Assembly: GCA_025352325.1 (NCBI GenBank)
Contig: JANXTR010000021.1
Location: forward strand, 1 to 64,000
Direction: 5' to 3'
Source of the DNA: Microbacteriaceae bacterium
GTDB lineage: Bacteria > Actinomycetota > Actinomycetes > Actinomycetales > Microbacteriaceae
Length of the DNA: 64,000 nucleotides
In this document: positions 19,144 to 28,307 of the stretch, in pieces
How the letters are laid out: each line of letters starts with the position of its first letter
Position numbering within the stretch: position 1 is the first letter of the stretch
The notes under the pieces: generated by a model
Databases searched by the model: none
The model's input: only the letters and a program-made list of their open reading frames with translations
Told to the model about the DNA's origin: nothing
Position numbers and translations under genes: made by a program

Positions 19144-21163
19144 GGATCACCCCCACCGTTTCGATCGTGGGGTGCGCCGAGGTGACCTCCAGGTAGGAGA
19201 GCACGGGGAGGTCACCCGGGTTCGGTGCGAAGAGCCGGTGCACCGCGGAGCGCAGGGCGGGGGCGCAGGCGATGACCGCCGGGTCCCCGCCCGCCTCGGC
19301 GGCGCTGCGGGCTTGCGTGAGCGAGGTCATGATCGCGTGCAGCCGGTCGGGATCGAGCACGATCTGCGGACCCTGTTCCGAGGGGCGCAGGCCCTCCAGC
19401 ATGGACTGCTCCAGCAGCGGCTCGATCATGATGACGCGCAGGGCGCCGTTCTTGAGGTGGCGCTCCGCGATCACCGGACCGAGCGCCGCGCGGGCCGTCT
19501 CGATGAGGCTGTCGGGGTCGGTCGAGACGCGGGCGCGTAGGGCGAGGGCCTCGTAGATGCGCGACAGGTCGTTGATGGGCACGCCCTCGGCGAGCAGCCC
19601 CTGCAGAACGCGCTGCACCTCGGCGAGCGAGAGCAGCGAGGGGATGAGCTCGTCGACCGCAGAGGGGTTGATCGATTTGACCCCGTCGGTGAGCACCCGC
19701 ACGTCCTCCCGGCTCAGCAGACGTGCCGCGTTGTTGGTGATCACGGCCGACAGATGCGTGATGATCACCGAGGCGCGGTCGATCACCGTCGCCCCTCCGA
19801 GTTCCGCGCCATGGCGCAGCTCGGCCGGGATCCACTTGCCGGCGAGCCCGAACACCGGGTCGACCGTGGAGGTGCCGGGGAGCGCCTCGAGAGAGTCGCC
19901 GAGAGCGAGCACCTTACCGGGCGGGGCGATGCCGCGTCCGGCCTCGGTCCCCGCGACCTTGATGACGTAGGTGGAGGCCGGCAGGTCGATGCTGTCGCGC
20001 GTGCGCACCGGCGGCACCACCATCCCGAGCTCCATCGCGAGGCGTCGGCGCAGCGCCCGCACGCGAGAGAGCAGGTCGTCGCCCGCACCCGACGCTAGTT
20101 CGACGAGGTCGGGCGCCAGCTGCACCTCGAGCGCGTGCACGCGCATCTGCTCGATGAGGTTCTCGGCGCTGTCGGGGTTGGCGGTCGGCGCGGTGCCCGA
20201 CGCCTTGTCGAGGATCGCCTCGCGCTGCTGGCGTGCTCCGATCCGACGTGAGGCCACGATGAGGCTCACCCCGACGACGAGGAACGGGATGATCGGCATG
20301 CCCGGGATCAGCGCCAGGGCGATCGCCGCGCACCCGGCGACCAGCACCGCCACGCGTGACTGCGACAGCTGGGCGGAGGTCATCGACCCCATGTCGGCAT
20401 CCACGTTCGATCGGGTGACGATCATGCCGGTGGAGACGGCCATCAGCAGCGCAGGGATCTGGCTGACCAGACCGTCGCCGATGGTCAGCAGCGTGTACTT
20501 GTTGACGGCGTCGCCGATTGCCATCCCGTTCTGGAACATGCCGATCGCGATGCCGCCGATGATGTTGATAACGATGATCACGATGCCCGCGATCGCGTCG
20601 CCTTTCACGAACTTGGACGCGCCGTCCATCGACCCGTAGAAGTCCGCCTCGGCGGAGACCTCGGCTCGGCGGCGCCTCGCCTCAGCCTCCGTGATCGTGC
20701 CGGCGTTCAGATCCGCGTCGATCGCCATCTGCTTGCCGGGCATGGCGTCGAGGGTGAAGCGGGCGCCGACCTCGGCCACGCGCTCCGCGCCCTTCGTGAC
20801 AACGACGAACTGGATGACCACCAGAATCAGGAAGATCACGGCGCCGATGATCAGCGATCCGCCGACGGCCACCTGCCCCAGCGAGCCGATGACCTGGCCG
20901 GCGTAGCCCGTGCTGAGTACGAGACGAGTGGATGCCACGTTCAGACCCAGCCGGAACAGCGTGGCCACGAGCAGCAGCGACGGGAACACCGAGAAGTCCA
21001 GCGGCTTCTTCACGAACATCGTGGTCAGCAGAATCAGCAGCGCGAACATGATGTTCACGACGATGAGGATGTCGAGCAGGAACGCGGGCACCGGCACGAC
21101 GAGCAGCAGGACGATGCCCACCACCCCGACCGGGACGGCGTATGTCGGCAGATTCTTTCGCAT
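19118..21163 (-). CDS. flhA: Flagellar export gate protein FlhA
   Basis: This 681-residue protein has about eight N-terminal membrane segments, starting at PVGVVGIVLLLVVPVPAF. The conserved cytoplasmic FHIPEP-type loop is seen as FVKGDAIAGIVIIVINIIGG and FSVFPSLLLVATLFRLGLN. The cytoplasmic C-terminal domain (about residues 340-681) docks substrates and chaperones for type III export. The start is the ATG after AAGGAA. It lies 14 bases after flhB and overlaps the flhF-like gene. Confidence 0.97.
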   Translation of the reverse strand: MRKNLPTYAVPVGVVGIVLLLVVPVPAFLLDILIVVNIMFALLILLTTMFVKKPLDFSVFPSLLLVATLFRLGLNVASTRLVLSTGYAGQVIGSLGQVAVGGSLIIGAVIFLILVVIQFVVVTKGAERVAEVGARFTLDAMPGKQMAIDADLNAGTITEAEARRRRAEVSAEADFYGSMDGASKFVKGDAIAGIVIIVINIIGGIAIGMFQNGMAIGDAVNKYTLLTIGDGLVSQIPALLMAVSTGMIVTRSNVDADMGSMTSAQLSQSRVAVLVAGCAAIALALIPGMPIIPFLVVGVSLIVASRRIGARQQREAILDKASGTAPTANPDSAENLIEQMRVHALEVQLAPDLVELASGAGDDLLSRVRALRRRLAMELGMVVPPVRTRDSIDLPASTYVIKVAGTEAGRGIAPPGKVLALGDSLEALPGTSTVDPVFGLAGKWIPAELRHGAELGGATVIDRASVIITHLSAVITNNAARLLSREDVRVLTDGVKSINPSAVDELIPSLLSLAEVQRVLQGLLAEGVPINDLSRIYEALALRARVSTDPDSLIETARAALGPVIAERHLKNGALRVIMIEPLLEQSMLEGLRPSEQGPQIVLDPDRLHAIMTSLTQARSAAEAGGDPAVIACAPALRSAVHRLFAPNPGDLPVLSYLEVTSAHPTIETVGVIRALDQIAV

Positions 21164-21177
21164 GTGGGTTCCTTGGG

Positions 21178-22266
21178 TCAGACGAGGACGGTGGAGGCGG
21201 CGAGCTTGTGGACGCCCTGGGCGGCGCCACGGGACTTGAGGGCGAAGACGAAGGCGAGCACCTGCGCGACGGCGCCGTAGAGGTCCTGCGGGATCTCGTC
21301 GCCGACCTCGCAGACCTTGTGCAGCGTGCGGGCGAGCGGAATGTCGTGCACCATCGGGATACGGTGCTCCTTCGCGTTCTCGCGAATGCGGGCGGCGACC
21401 TCGTCTGCCCCCTTCGCCACGACGCGCGGGGCGGACTTCCCCGGCTCGTACTTCAGGGCGACCGCGATGTGCGTGGGGTTGAGCACGATGACGTCGGCGG
21501 TGCGGACCGCGTCCATCATCCGGCGGCGGCTCATCGCGAAGGCGCGTGCGCGTCGCTGGCCCTTGATCAGTGGGTCGCCCTCGGAGCTCTTGCTCTCGTC
21601 CTTGACCTCGCGCTTCGACATCCGCGTGCGCTTCAAGTTGCGCTGGCGCACGACGAGGACGTCGAGGCCGGCGACGACAAGCCCCGCGACGACAGCCGTC
21701 TCGATCAGCACGGTCAGGCTGGTGTGCGCGATGCCCGCCACCTGATCGAGCGGCAGGAAGCCGGATCCGATCAGCTGGGGCACGACGCCCTGGATGACGG
21801 CGAACAGGACGAGCCCGACGACGGCCGTCTTGAGGAGGGCCTTCGCCCCCTCCCAGAGCGCCTGCGCGCCGAAGATCCGCTTCACGCCGGCGATCGGATC
21901 GAAGCTCTTGAACGAGACCGAGAAGGCCTTGAAATGCGGTCCCCCCTGGAGTACGGCGCCCGCGATGACGGCGATGACGACCGAGAGAAACATCGGCGTG
22001 AGCGTCGGGATGATGCTGCCCATGCCGGCGTCGAGCGCCTGCAACGCACGTTGCGGAGTCGGGTGGTCGATGACCTGCGTCACGAGCGTGAACTGACTGG
22101 CGGCGTTGGACTGCATCGCCTGGATCAGCGCGGGCATCGAGGCTGCTGCGGCGGCGATCGAGAGCCAGGCTCCGAGATCCTTCGAGCTGCTGAGCTCGCC
22201 CTTGCGACGGACCTCCTTGAGCCGCTTCTCCGTCGCCTGCTCGGTGCGTTCCTGCGAGTCCGCCAT
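21178..22266 (-). CDS. flhB: Flagellar export switch protein FlhB
   Basis: This 362-residue protein starts with SQERTEQATEKRLKEVRRKG, has four membrane segments, and carries the autocleavage site NPTH at residues 263-266. Cleavage there switches export from rod and hook to filament substrates, acting together with FliK. The ATG overlaps the fliR stop (ATGA), indicating coupling. The length and order after fliR are standard. Confidence 0.97.
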   Translation of the reverse strand: MADSQERTEQATEKRLKEVRRKGELSSSKDLGAWLSIAAAAASMPALIQAMQSNAASQFTLVTQVIDHPTPQRALQALDAGMGSIIPTLTPMFLSVVIAVIAGAVLQGGPHFKAFSVSFKSFDPIAGVKRIFGAQALWEGAKALLKTAVVGLVLFAVIQGVVPQLIGSGFLPLDQVAGIAHTSLTVLIETAVVAGLVVAGLDVLVVRQRNLKRTRMSKREVKDESKSSEGDPLIKGQRRARAFAMSRRRMMDAVRTADVIVLNPTHIAVALKYEPGKSAPRVVAKGADEVAARIRENAKEHRIPMVHDIPLARTLHKVCEVGDEIPQDLYGAVAQVLAFVFALKSRGAAQGVHKLAASTVLV

Positions 22267-23018
22267 CAGCCGGCCCTCGCAAGGAGGGTCATGCCGGAGT
22301 CCATGATCGACGCGACCACACCCGGCAGGAGCACGAAGAGCACGCCCCCAAACGAGATCGTGATCAGGATCTTCAGCGGGTAGCCGAGCGAGAAGGCGTT
22401 GAGCGCGGGCGCGACGCGGGTCAGCAGGCCGAGGCCGGCGTCCGCGAGGAAGAGGACGAGGATCAGCGGCCCCGCGATCTGCACGGCGGCGAGAAACATC
22501 TGGCTGAAGCCCGTGGCCAACGACTGTGCGTTCACCGACAGGTCGGGCATGCTGCTCACCGGGATCACCGCGAACGAGCGGACGATCCCGGCCACGACCA
22601 TCTGGTACCCGTTCGTCGTGAATAGCAGGGCGATCGCGGTGATCTGGAACAGCCGGGTGAACTGTGCGCCGTTCACGAGCGACTGGGGATCGTAGCCCTG
22701 GGCGAGCTGGAAGCCGCCGAACAGGTCGATCAGTCCGCCAGCGGACTGCAGCGCCGCGAAGGCGAGTTGGATCAGGAAGCCGAGGGCGAATCCGACGATC
22801 ACCTGCATGATCAGGGTCTCGATGAACGCGCCGGTGTCGAGCGCCTGCTGCGCCGTCAGGGTCGGCGCGACCGCCACGGCCAGCCCGAGCCCGAGCATCA
22901 CGCGGATCCGCGCCGGGATGGCCCCGTGTGAGAACGGCGGAGCGATGATCAGGAACGCGACGATCCGCACGCCCGCGAGGAGCACGGTCTCGAGCCAGCC
23001 AAAATCGAGCAGCGACAT
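22266..23018 (-). CDS. fliR: Flagellar export protein FliR
   Basis: This 250-residue membrane protein of the FliPQR export channel has about six hydrophobic segments. Family features include FLIIAPPFSHGAIPARIRV and GFALGFLIQLAFAALQSAGG near residues 80-100. It begins one base after the fliQ stop and overlaps flhB at its end. Confidence 0.95.
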   Translation of the reverse strand: MSLLDFGWLETVLLAGVRIVAFLIIAPPFSHGAIPARIRVMLGLGLAVAVAPTLTAQQALDTGAFIETLIMQVIVGFALGFLIQLAFAALQSAGGLIDLFGGFQLAQGYDPQSLVNGAQFTRLFQITAIALLFTTNGYQMVVAGIVRSFAVIPVSSMPDLSVNAQSLATGFSQMFLAAVQIAGPLILVLFLADAGLGLLTRVAPALNAFSLGYPLKILITISFGGVLFVLLPGVVASIMDSGMTLLARAG

Positions 23019-23019
23019 C

Positions 23020-23292
23020 TCAGCGGCCCACCAGCATGGGGATCTCGTGGAACAGGTTGAGCGTGAACTGCACCATCACGGCGATCATCCACTGTCCGCA
23101 GATGATGAGCGCGATCGAGACCGCTACCGCCTTCGGGACGAACGACAGGCTGGTCTCCTGGATCTGGGTGATCGATTGGAAGACCGAAATCGCGAATCCG
23201 ACAACGAGGGCGGTGACCAGGATCGGCGCGGCCAGTTGCGCGGCGGTCCACAGCGCCTGTACGCCGATGTCGATGATGCTGGACGGGTTCAC
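23020..23292 (-). CDS. fliQ: Flagellar export protein FliQ
   Basis: This 90-residue protein has two membrane helices (about residues 16-39 and 53-75) and the conserved SITQIQETSLSFVPK between them. It joins FliP and FliR in the export channel. The GTG start overlaps the fliP stop (GTGA), so translation is coupled. Confidence 0.95.
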   Translation of the reverse strand: MNPSSIIDIGVQALWTAAQLAAPILVTALVVGFAISVFQSITQIQETSLSFVPKAVAVSIALIICGQWMIAVMVQFTLNLFHEIPMLVGR

Positions 23293-24143
23293 TTCACGCC
23301 CCCGTAACTGCCGACCAAGGTGGTGACCAGCAACCCCCAGCCGTCGACGAGCACGAACAGCAAGATCTTGAACGGCAGCGAGACCATCACCGGCGGAAGC
23401 ATCATCATGCCCATCGCCATCAGCGACGATGACACCACGATGTCGACGACCAGGAAGGGGATGAAGATGACGAAGCCGATGATGAAGGCTTCGCGCAGCT
23501 GCGAGATCATGAACGCCGGGATCAGGGTCGAGAGCGGGACCACGGCCGCCGATGCGGGGTTCGCCCGCCCGGCTGCCCGTGTCATCAGGGCCAGGTCCTC
23601 CTGACGCGTGTTCGCGACCATGAAGTGCCGCAGCGGTCCCTCGGCCAGCGTGATCGCGTGCTGCAGATCGATGCTGCCGTGCAGGTAGGGCTGCAGGGCG
23701 GTCGTGTTGATATGCGAGATGACCGGCCACATGATGAACAGCGACAGGAACAGAGCGAGCCCTGCCAGCACCTGGTTCGGCGGGATCGTCTGCAGGCCCA
23801 GCGCGTTCCGCGTCATGGCGAGGACCACGAAGATCTTGGTGAACGACGAGACCATGAGGATGAGCGACGGCGCGATCGAGAGCAGCGTGATCCCGATGAT
23901 GACGAGGATGCTGTCGGACGGCGTGCCGTTGGGGCCGTTCAGGGTGGTCTGGATGAGCCCGTCCACGGATGGCGCGGTCGGACTGGGCACCGGATCCGGC
24001 GGCGTGGCGGCCGAGGCGGAGAGTGCCGGGCCGAGCAGCGCAAGGGCGAACCCGACGACGACGGTGATCGACGAGGCGATGCCGACGCGGCGGGCGACCT
24101 TGGCGCCGACGACCCTGGTCTTCGCGACCGGTGTGCGCGACAT
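23289..24143 (-). CDS. fliP: Flagellar export protein FliP
   Basis: This 284-residue channel protein has a cleavable signal peptide (ends near LSASAAT, about residue 45), as FliP often does. Conserved features include PSLILMVSSFTKIFVVLAMTR, ALGLQTIPPNQVL, LIPAFMISQLREAF and FIPFLVVDIVVSS. A proline-rich linker (PPDPVPSPTAPS) after the signal peptide makes it slightly longer than usual. Its start overlaps fliO and its end overlaps fliQ. Confidence 0.96.
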   Translation of the reverse strand: MSRTPVAKTRVVGAKVARRVGIASSITVVVGFALALLGPALSASAATPPDPVPSPTAPSVDGLIQTTLNGPNGTPSDSILVIIGITLLSIAPSLILMVSSFTKIFVVLAMTRNALGLQTIPPNQVLAGLALFLSLFIMWPVISHINTTALQPYLHGSIDLQHAITLAEGPLRHFMVANTRQEDLALMTRAAGRANPASAAVVPLSTLIPAFMISQLREAFIIGFVIFIPFLVVDIVVSSSLMAMGMMMLPPVMVSLPFKILLFVLVDGWGLLVTTLVGSYGGVK

Positions 24144-24634
24144 CAGCGGATCGTCCGGATCGCGGACCAGGCCTGTTTCCAGGTGGCGGCGGACAGCAGG
24201 GAGCCCGCGACCTTCGACGAGGACGCGGCGAACGCGGCGTCGATCGAGGGATCGCGTGCGAGGCGGACCGGTGGCGGTGACGCGGCAGCGGTGGCCTTCT
24301 GGGCGAGCGTAAGGCTCCTCGCGAAATCACGCGAGGTGTTCAGCGGGACGGTTACCGGGACGGCGGCGGCGACCTCCTCGGCGACCTCGACTTCCTCGTC
24401 GTGCAGCACGGTCACCCCGTGGTCGCTGACGCCGAGCAGGAAGCGCTTACCGCCGAACTCGACGACCGCAACGCTGACCTTGGGTGCGAGATTCTGACGG
24501 GCGATGACGGTGACCGGCTTCTGAGCGCGACGGGTACGACCGGTCGACGAGTTTCGCCGGCGGAGGAACCAGATCACCGCGATGACGACGCCCAGAGCGA
24601 CGACGACGCGGAGGGCCAGGAGCAGGGAGTCCAC
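24143..24634 (-). CDS. fliO: Flagellar biosynthesis protein FliO
   Basis: This 163-residue protein has a single N-terminal membrane helix (residues about 4-25), a basic stretch (RRRNSSTGRTRRAQK) and a small FliO-like domain (VIARQNLAPKVSVAVVEFGG, RFLLGVSDHGVTVL). FliO assists FliP assembly. Assignment rests on the domain pattern and on its place between fliN and fliP. It starts at GTG directly after the fliN stop. Confidence 0.88.
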   Translation of the reverse strand: MDSLLLALRVVVALGVVIAVIWFLRRRNSSTGRTRRAQKPVTVIARQNLAPKVSVAVVEFGGKRFLLGVSDHGVTVLHDEEVEVAEEVAAAVPVTVPLNTSRDFARSLTLAQKATAAASPPPVRLARDPSIDAAFAASSSKVAGSLLSAATWKQAWSAIRTIR

Positions 24635-25360
24635 TCAGCGGACCGTGATCTCTGCGCTATCGAGGATCCGAGTGACCCGCACCGCGAACTCCTGGTCGAC
24701 GACGACGACCTCGCCGTGCGCGATCAGTCGGCCGTTCAGCAGGATGTCGGCGGGGGCCCCGACAGCGCGATCCAGTTCGATCACGGCGCCGATCTCGAGC
24801 GCGAGCACCTCGCGGATGGGCATTCGGGTGCGACCGATCTCGACGGTCAGAGTCATCTCGACCTCGTTGAGCCTGCTCAGCCGACCCTCGATCGACTCGG
24901 CCGAGACGTTCGACCCGATCGCAGGGACGGTCTGGCTGCGCAGGCGGACGACGTACCAGCCGACCGCCTCGCCGTCGGACAGCAGCTCGAAGATCTGGGA
25001 CTCGGGATCGGCGAACAGCGGCGCCGAATCGGCCTCGACCACGTCGCTCAGCACGCCGACGCCGAGCACGGAGGCGCTCGCCTGGAGTGCGGGCACGATC
25101 ACGTCGGTCGGCTTGACACGCGTCTTGGTGCCCGACGCCTTCGCCAGGAACGCGGTGTCGAGCAGCACCAGGGCCAGGTCGGCCGAGGTCTCGCCGACGT
25201 AGCTCGCCAGGATCGCGCCGGCCGCGGCGGCGGGCAGCGGCAGCGGCGCGCTCGACGGGGCGGCATGAAGAGCCGCGGTCCCCGGCATGTGCAGGATCAG
25301 CGCGTCGACCGCGCTCTGCTCCAGCGCCGACGGGATGGTGGTGGTGTTGGCGGTTGTCAC
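24635..25360 (-). CDS. fliN: Flagellar motor switch protein FliN/FliY-like
   Basis: The 241-residue product carries a C-terminal FliN (SpoA) domain (about residues 160-241: LNEVEMTLTVEIGRTRMPI, GAVIELDRAVGAPADILLNG). A 150-residue N-terminal part loosely resembles a CheC-type domain (DVIVPALQASASVLG), as in FliY; that is inference. FliN forms the bottom of the C-ring. The GTG start overlaps the fliM stop and follows a very strong ribosome site, GGAGGAGAACTC. Confidence 0.9.
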   Translation of the reverse strand: MTTANTTTIPSALEQSAVDALILHMPGTAALHAAPSSAPLPLPAAAAGAILASYVGETSADLALVLLDTAFLAKASGTKTRVKPTDVIVPALQASASVLGVGVLSDVVEADSAPLFADPESQIFELLSDGEAVGWYVVRLRSQTVPAIGSNVSAESIEGRLSRLNEVEMTLTVEIGRTRMPIREVLALEIGAVIELDRAVGAPADILLNGRLIAHGEVVVVDQEFAVRVTRILDSAEITVR

Positions 25361-26250
25361 GAGTTCTCCTCCAGAGAGACGATCACGCAGGCCAGCCGGG
25401 ACGCGTTCGCGCCCACCGCGGCTCCTGCGACGGCGACATCGTCGACGACGACATCGAGGGGACGGTTCTGTGCGTGGGGGAGTCGGATCAGGTCGCCCTC
25501 GGCGAGTCCGAGGACGTCGGTCGGGGTGAGGGTCGCCGAGGCGAGGCGGAGGGCGAGCGAGACGGGGACCTGCGCCAGCTGCACGGTCTGCTGCGCGCTG
25601 GCGGGCGATCCCTTCTGGTGATTCGGGTCGGCGTCGGCCAGGGCGTCGAGCGGGATCGCGAGCGTGGTCGGCGAGAGCGTGTCGCCGATCGCGACCATGA
25701 AGCGCGCGACCAGCACGAACTGGCCGGATCCCGCCGCCTGTGCGGTCGGCGAGCTGAACTGGATGTTGTCGAGCGCGATCGGGCTGTCCAAGAGCGCGCC
25801 GAACGAAAAGGCGAGGTCCTCCAGGAGGTAACCGATCAGGCGTTCGAGGATGGCGCTCTCGATCGGGGTGAACGGTCGGGCGGGCGCGGCGATGCTCGCG
25901 TTGCCGCCCAGCATCCGGCCGACCCAGCCGAGCGCGGTGTTCTGGGCGAACTGCAGAACGCCCCGGCTGCTGAGCTCGGAGACCCGCACGATCACCATGG
26001 TGGTCTCTTCGGGGAGACCCTTGGCGTACTCGCCGTAGCGCTCGACATCGACCGACTCGAGCTCGACGTTCGCGACGGCGTGGGTCATCGCGGTCAGCTG
26101 CGTCCCCCACTGTCGGGAGAAGTTCTCGAGCGCCAAGGTCAGGGCGCGCAGGCGGTCGCGTCCGAGCGTCGTCGGACGTTGGAAGTCGTAGACCTCGATC
26201 GTCGACGTCGCGGCGCGCACATCTGTGCCATCCGAAACCTGAACCGTCAT
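25357..26250 (-). CDS. fliM: Flagellar motor switch protein FliM
   Basis: This 297-residue C-ring protein begins YDFQRPTTLGRDRLRALTLA and ends in a SpoA domain (about residues 225-297: QLAQVPVSLALRLASATLTP, GLAEGDLIRLPHA). The N-terminal EIDALL-type peptide that binds CheY-P in most FliM proteins is not visible. The ATG at 26250 is preferred; a GTG nine bases earlier would add three residues. Neither has a clear ribosome site. Confidence 0.92.
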   Translation of the reverse strand: MTVQVSDGTDVRAATSTIEVYDFQRPTTLGRDRLRALTLALENFSRQWGTQLTAMTHAVANVELESVDVERYGEYAKGLPEETTMVIVRVSELSSRGVLQFAQNTALGWVGRMLGGNASIAAPARPFTPIESAILERLIGYLLEDLAFSFGALLDSPIALDNIQFSSPTAQAAGSGQFVLVARFMVAIGDTLSPTTLAIPLDALADADPNHQKGSPASAQQTVQLAQVPVSLALRLASATLTPTDVLGLAEGDLIRLPHAQNRPLDVVVDDVAVAGAAVGANASRLACVIVSLEENS

Positions 26251-26298
26251 GCCCAGCACTATCGGCGGGCCGCCCCGCGCGGTTAGGCGGCGGTCGCG

Positions 26299-27096
26299 CT
26301 ATTTCTGAATGGCAAGGATCTCGGCCATCACCGCCTTGTCGGCATCGGTGCCCGTTGACAGCACCGCAATGTCCACCCGTCGGTTCATCGGCCACTGATC
26401 GGGCGGCATGTCCGGGGCCAGCGGCCGCGCCGAACCGTACGACGAGGAGTAGATCCGCTCCTGCGGCACCCCGGCCGCCGAGACCAGGTACTTCAAGACC
26501 TCCGTCGACCGGGCGGATGCGAGATCCCAGTCCGTCTTGAACGGCGCAGGAATCGAGTGGCTGTCCGCGTGCCCCTTGACGTCGACCTCGTTGGGGATCG
26601 TGCTGAGCACGGGCCCGATGACGCTCAGGATGCGCTGCGTGTTCGGTTGCAGCGCGGCACTGTTGCCGCTGAAGAACGACGCGGCGCCGACCAGGCTGAT
26701 CGTTAGGCCGTTGCTCGTGACCGCCATCGAGACGCTGGACGACAGGCCCTGCGCCTGCAGCGTCTGGGTGAGTTGCGCCTTGACGCTGTTCAGGGTGTTC
26801 ACCTCGGCGACTGCGGCGTTGTACTGGGTGGTGGCGACGCCCTTCTTGCCTGCGGCGGCGGCGGGCACCACCACACCGGTCGCGGTGTCGATCTTCTGGC
26901 TCTTGACGACTCCGAATCCGGTGGACAGGGCGAGCCGCAGCTTGTCGAACTTGTCCTTGTCGACGGTCGACATGGCGTACAGGACGATGAACAAGCACAT
27001 CAGCACCGTCACCATGTCCATGTAGGACGTGGTCCAGCGCTCGCTGCTCCCCTCCTCGTGCTCGCCGCCGTGGGCGATCTTGCGCCGCCGGCTCAT
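26299..27096 (-). CDS. motB: Flagellar stator protein MotB
   Basis: This 265-residue protein has one membrane helix near the N-terminus with the ion-binding Asp27 (TTSYMDMVTVLMCLFIVLYA). A C-terminal OmpA-like peptidoglycan-binding domain (VDVKGHADSHSIPAP, DLASARSTEVLKYLV, RRVDIAVL) anchors the stator to the wall. With MotA it forms the ion channel that drives rotation. Its ATG overlaps the motA stop (ATGA). Confidence 0.96.
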   Translation of the reverse strand: MSRRRKIAHGGEHEEGSSERWTTSYMDMVTVLMCLFIVLYAMSTVDKDKFDKLRLALSTGFGVVKSQKIDTATGVVVPAAAAGKKGVATTQYNAAVAEVNTLNSVKAQLTQTLQAQGLSSSVSMAVTSNGLTISLVGAASFFSGNSAALQPNTQRILSVIGPVLSTIPNEVDVKGHADSHSIPAPFKTDWDLASARSTEVLKYLVSAAGVPQERIYSSSYGSARPLAPDMPPDQWPMNRRVDIAVLSTGTDADKAVMAEILAIQK

Positions 27097-27908
27097 GCCG
27101 CTTCCTTCAGCGGCTTGCTCTTCGTGGCCTTGGAGCCGGAGTCCTTGTCGCCCTTGCCCTTGTCGGCGACGTTGATCATCGCGCGCAGGCGCTCGCCGAC
27201 CACGCGGGGCTGGCTGCCCTCCTGGACCGCGAGGACGCCCTCCAGCAGCACGTGCATCCGCTCGATGTTGAGGTCGGCGAGACGCGACAGCCGGGCCCCG
27301 ATCGGGAGCCACAGGATGTTGGCAGACAGCACGCCCCACAGCGTGGCGACGAAGGCGCCGGCGATCGAGGGGCCGAGGGTGGCGGGGTTGGAGAGGTGCT
27401 CGAGCACGTGGGTGAGCGAGATGACTGTTCCGATGATGCCGACGGTGGGTGCGTATCCGCCGAGGCCGTTGAAGAACTTCGCGGCGGCTCGCTGCTCGCG
27501 CTCCGCGGTGGCGACCTGCTCCTCGAGCAGGGTGCGGAGCTCCTCGGCATCCATCCCGTCTGCGATGTTCTGCAGGGCCGACTTCAGGAACGGGTCCTTG
27601 ACGTTCTGCGCCTCGGCCTCCAGGGCCAGCAGCCCCTCCTTGCGCGCCTTCTCGGCGATCGCGACGACCTCATCGATCAAGCCGGCGGGCTGGGCGAGCT
27701 TGCCCCTCATGGCGATCGGGATCGCCTTCGCCGCACGGGTCATGTCGGCGATGGTCCCACTCGCGATGCCGACCGCGATGGTGGCACCGAAGACGAGGAT
27801 CATGGGCGCCGGGAGGAAGAGCGAGCTGAGGCTCGAGCCCTCCATGAAGACCATCGAGCCGATGGATCCGAAAGCGATGATCAGGCCGATGATCGTGGCC
27901 GGATCCAT
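27093..27908 (-). CDS. motA: Flagellar stator protein MotA
   Basis: This 271-residue protein has four membrane segments (N-terminal pair from about 4 to 55, second pair about 150-200) and the conserved GGYAPTVGIIGTVISLTHVLEH and AFVATLWGVLSANILWLPIG. The cytoplasmic loop between the pairs contacts FliG. It overlaps flbD at its start and motB at its end. The C-terminal tail is Lys-rich (KGKGDKDSGSKATKSK). Confidence 0.96.
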   Translation of the reverse strand: MDPATIIGLIIAFGSIGSMVFMEGSSLSSLFLPAPMILVFGATIAVGIASGTIADMTRAAKAIPIAMRGKLAQPAGLIDEVVAIAEKARKEGLLALEAEAQNVKDPFLKSALQNIADGMDAEELRTLLEEQVATAEREQRAAAKFFNGLGGYAPTVGIIGTVISLTHVLEHLSNPATLGPSIAGAFVATLWGVLSANILWLPIGARLSRLADLNIERMHVLLEGVLAVQEGSQPRVVGERLRAMINVADKGKGDKDSGSKATKSKPLKEAA

Positions 27909-28201
27909 CAGCTGGACCGCTCGCGCGTGGTGTGCGGGGGGCGGGCGGGCTGCTCGGGGAAGAGCACGAGCTTGCCCTCCGCCTCGCGCCGCGGGGCGTC
28001 GAGATCGTGGAAGCGGGCGAGCGAGATGATCCGTGCGCGGTAGCGCGCCATGAGCTCGATCACCTCGTCCATCGTCTCCGTGACGATGTAGGTGGTCCCG
28101 TCTACGAGCGTGAGGGTGGTGTCGGGGTTGCTGTGCATCCGTTCCACGAGGTCGGGATTCACTGCGAAATGGCTGTCATTCAGCCGCGTGAGAATGATCA
28201 T
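27908..28201 (-). CDS. flbD: FlbD/SwrD-family flagellar protein
   Basis: This 97-residue protein has the family core in residues 1-60: MIILTRLNDSHFAVNPDLVE, a Thr-rich strand, and DGTTYIVTETMDEVIELM. In Bacillus, SwrD raises flagellar power by supporting stator function, which suits its position directly before motA. The 37-residue tail is Arg/Pro-rich and not conserved. It starts 59 bases beyond the hairpin that follows flgE. Confidence 0.9.
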   Translation of the reverse strand: MIILTRLNDSHFAVNPDLVERMHSNPDTTLTLVDGTTYIVTETMDEVIELMARYRARIISLARFHDLDAPRREAEGKLVLFPEQPARPPHTTRERSS

Positions 28202-28259
28202 TTTGGTGGCTTTCCTTGCCCTGGTTATACGCCTTCAATGGCTTCAGATCACACTGTCG

Positions 28260-28299
28260 GTCGATCGGCGCCGCCCGTTAGGCCGCGGCGCCGATCGAC
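28260..28299 (-). terminator. Strong hairpin between flgE and flbD
   Basis: A perfect 15-bp stem (28260-28274 with 28285-28299, GTCGATCGGCGCCGC and complement) has a 10-base loop 8 bases after the flgE stop. It may end or attenuate the rod-hook transcript and so set stator and export genes apart. No T tract is present. Confidence 0.65.
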
Positions 28300-28307
28300 G
28301 CTCTCAC

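Noticed and set aside
19118-22282. Possible FlhB-FlhA fusion
   Set aside because: The upstream half is flhB read out of frame; FlhA has its own ATG with a ribosome site at 21163, and FlhB is complete in its own frame.
24635-26998. A 787-residue minus-strand frame covering fliN, fliM and motB
   Set aside because: Only the last 241 residues are FliN; the rest is an out-of-frame reading of fliM and motB joined by the absence of stops in GC-rich DNA.
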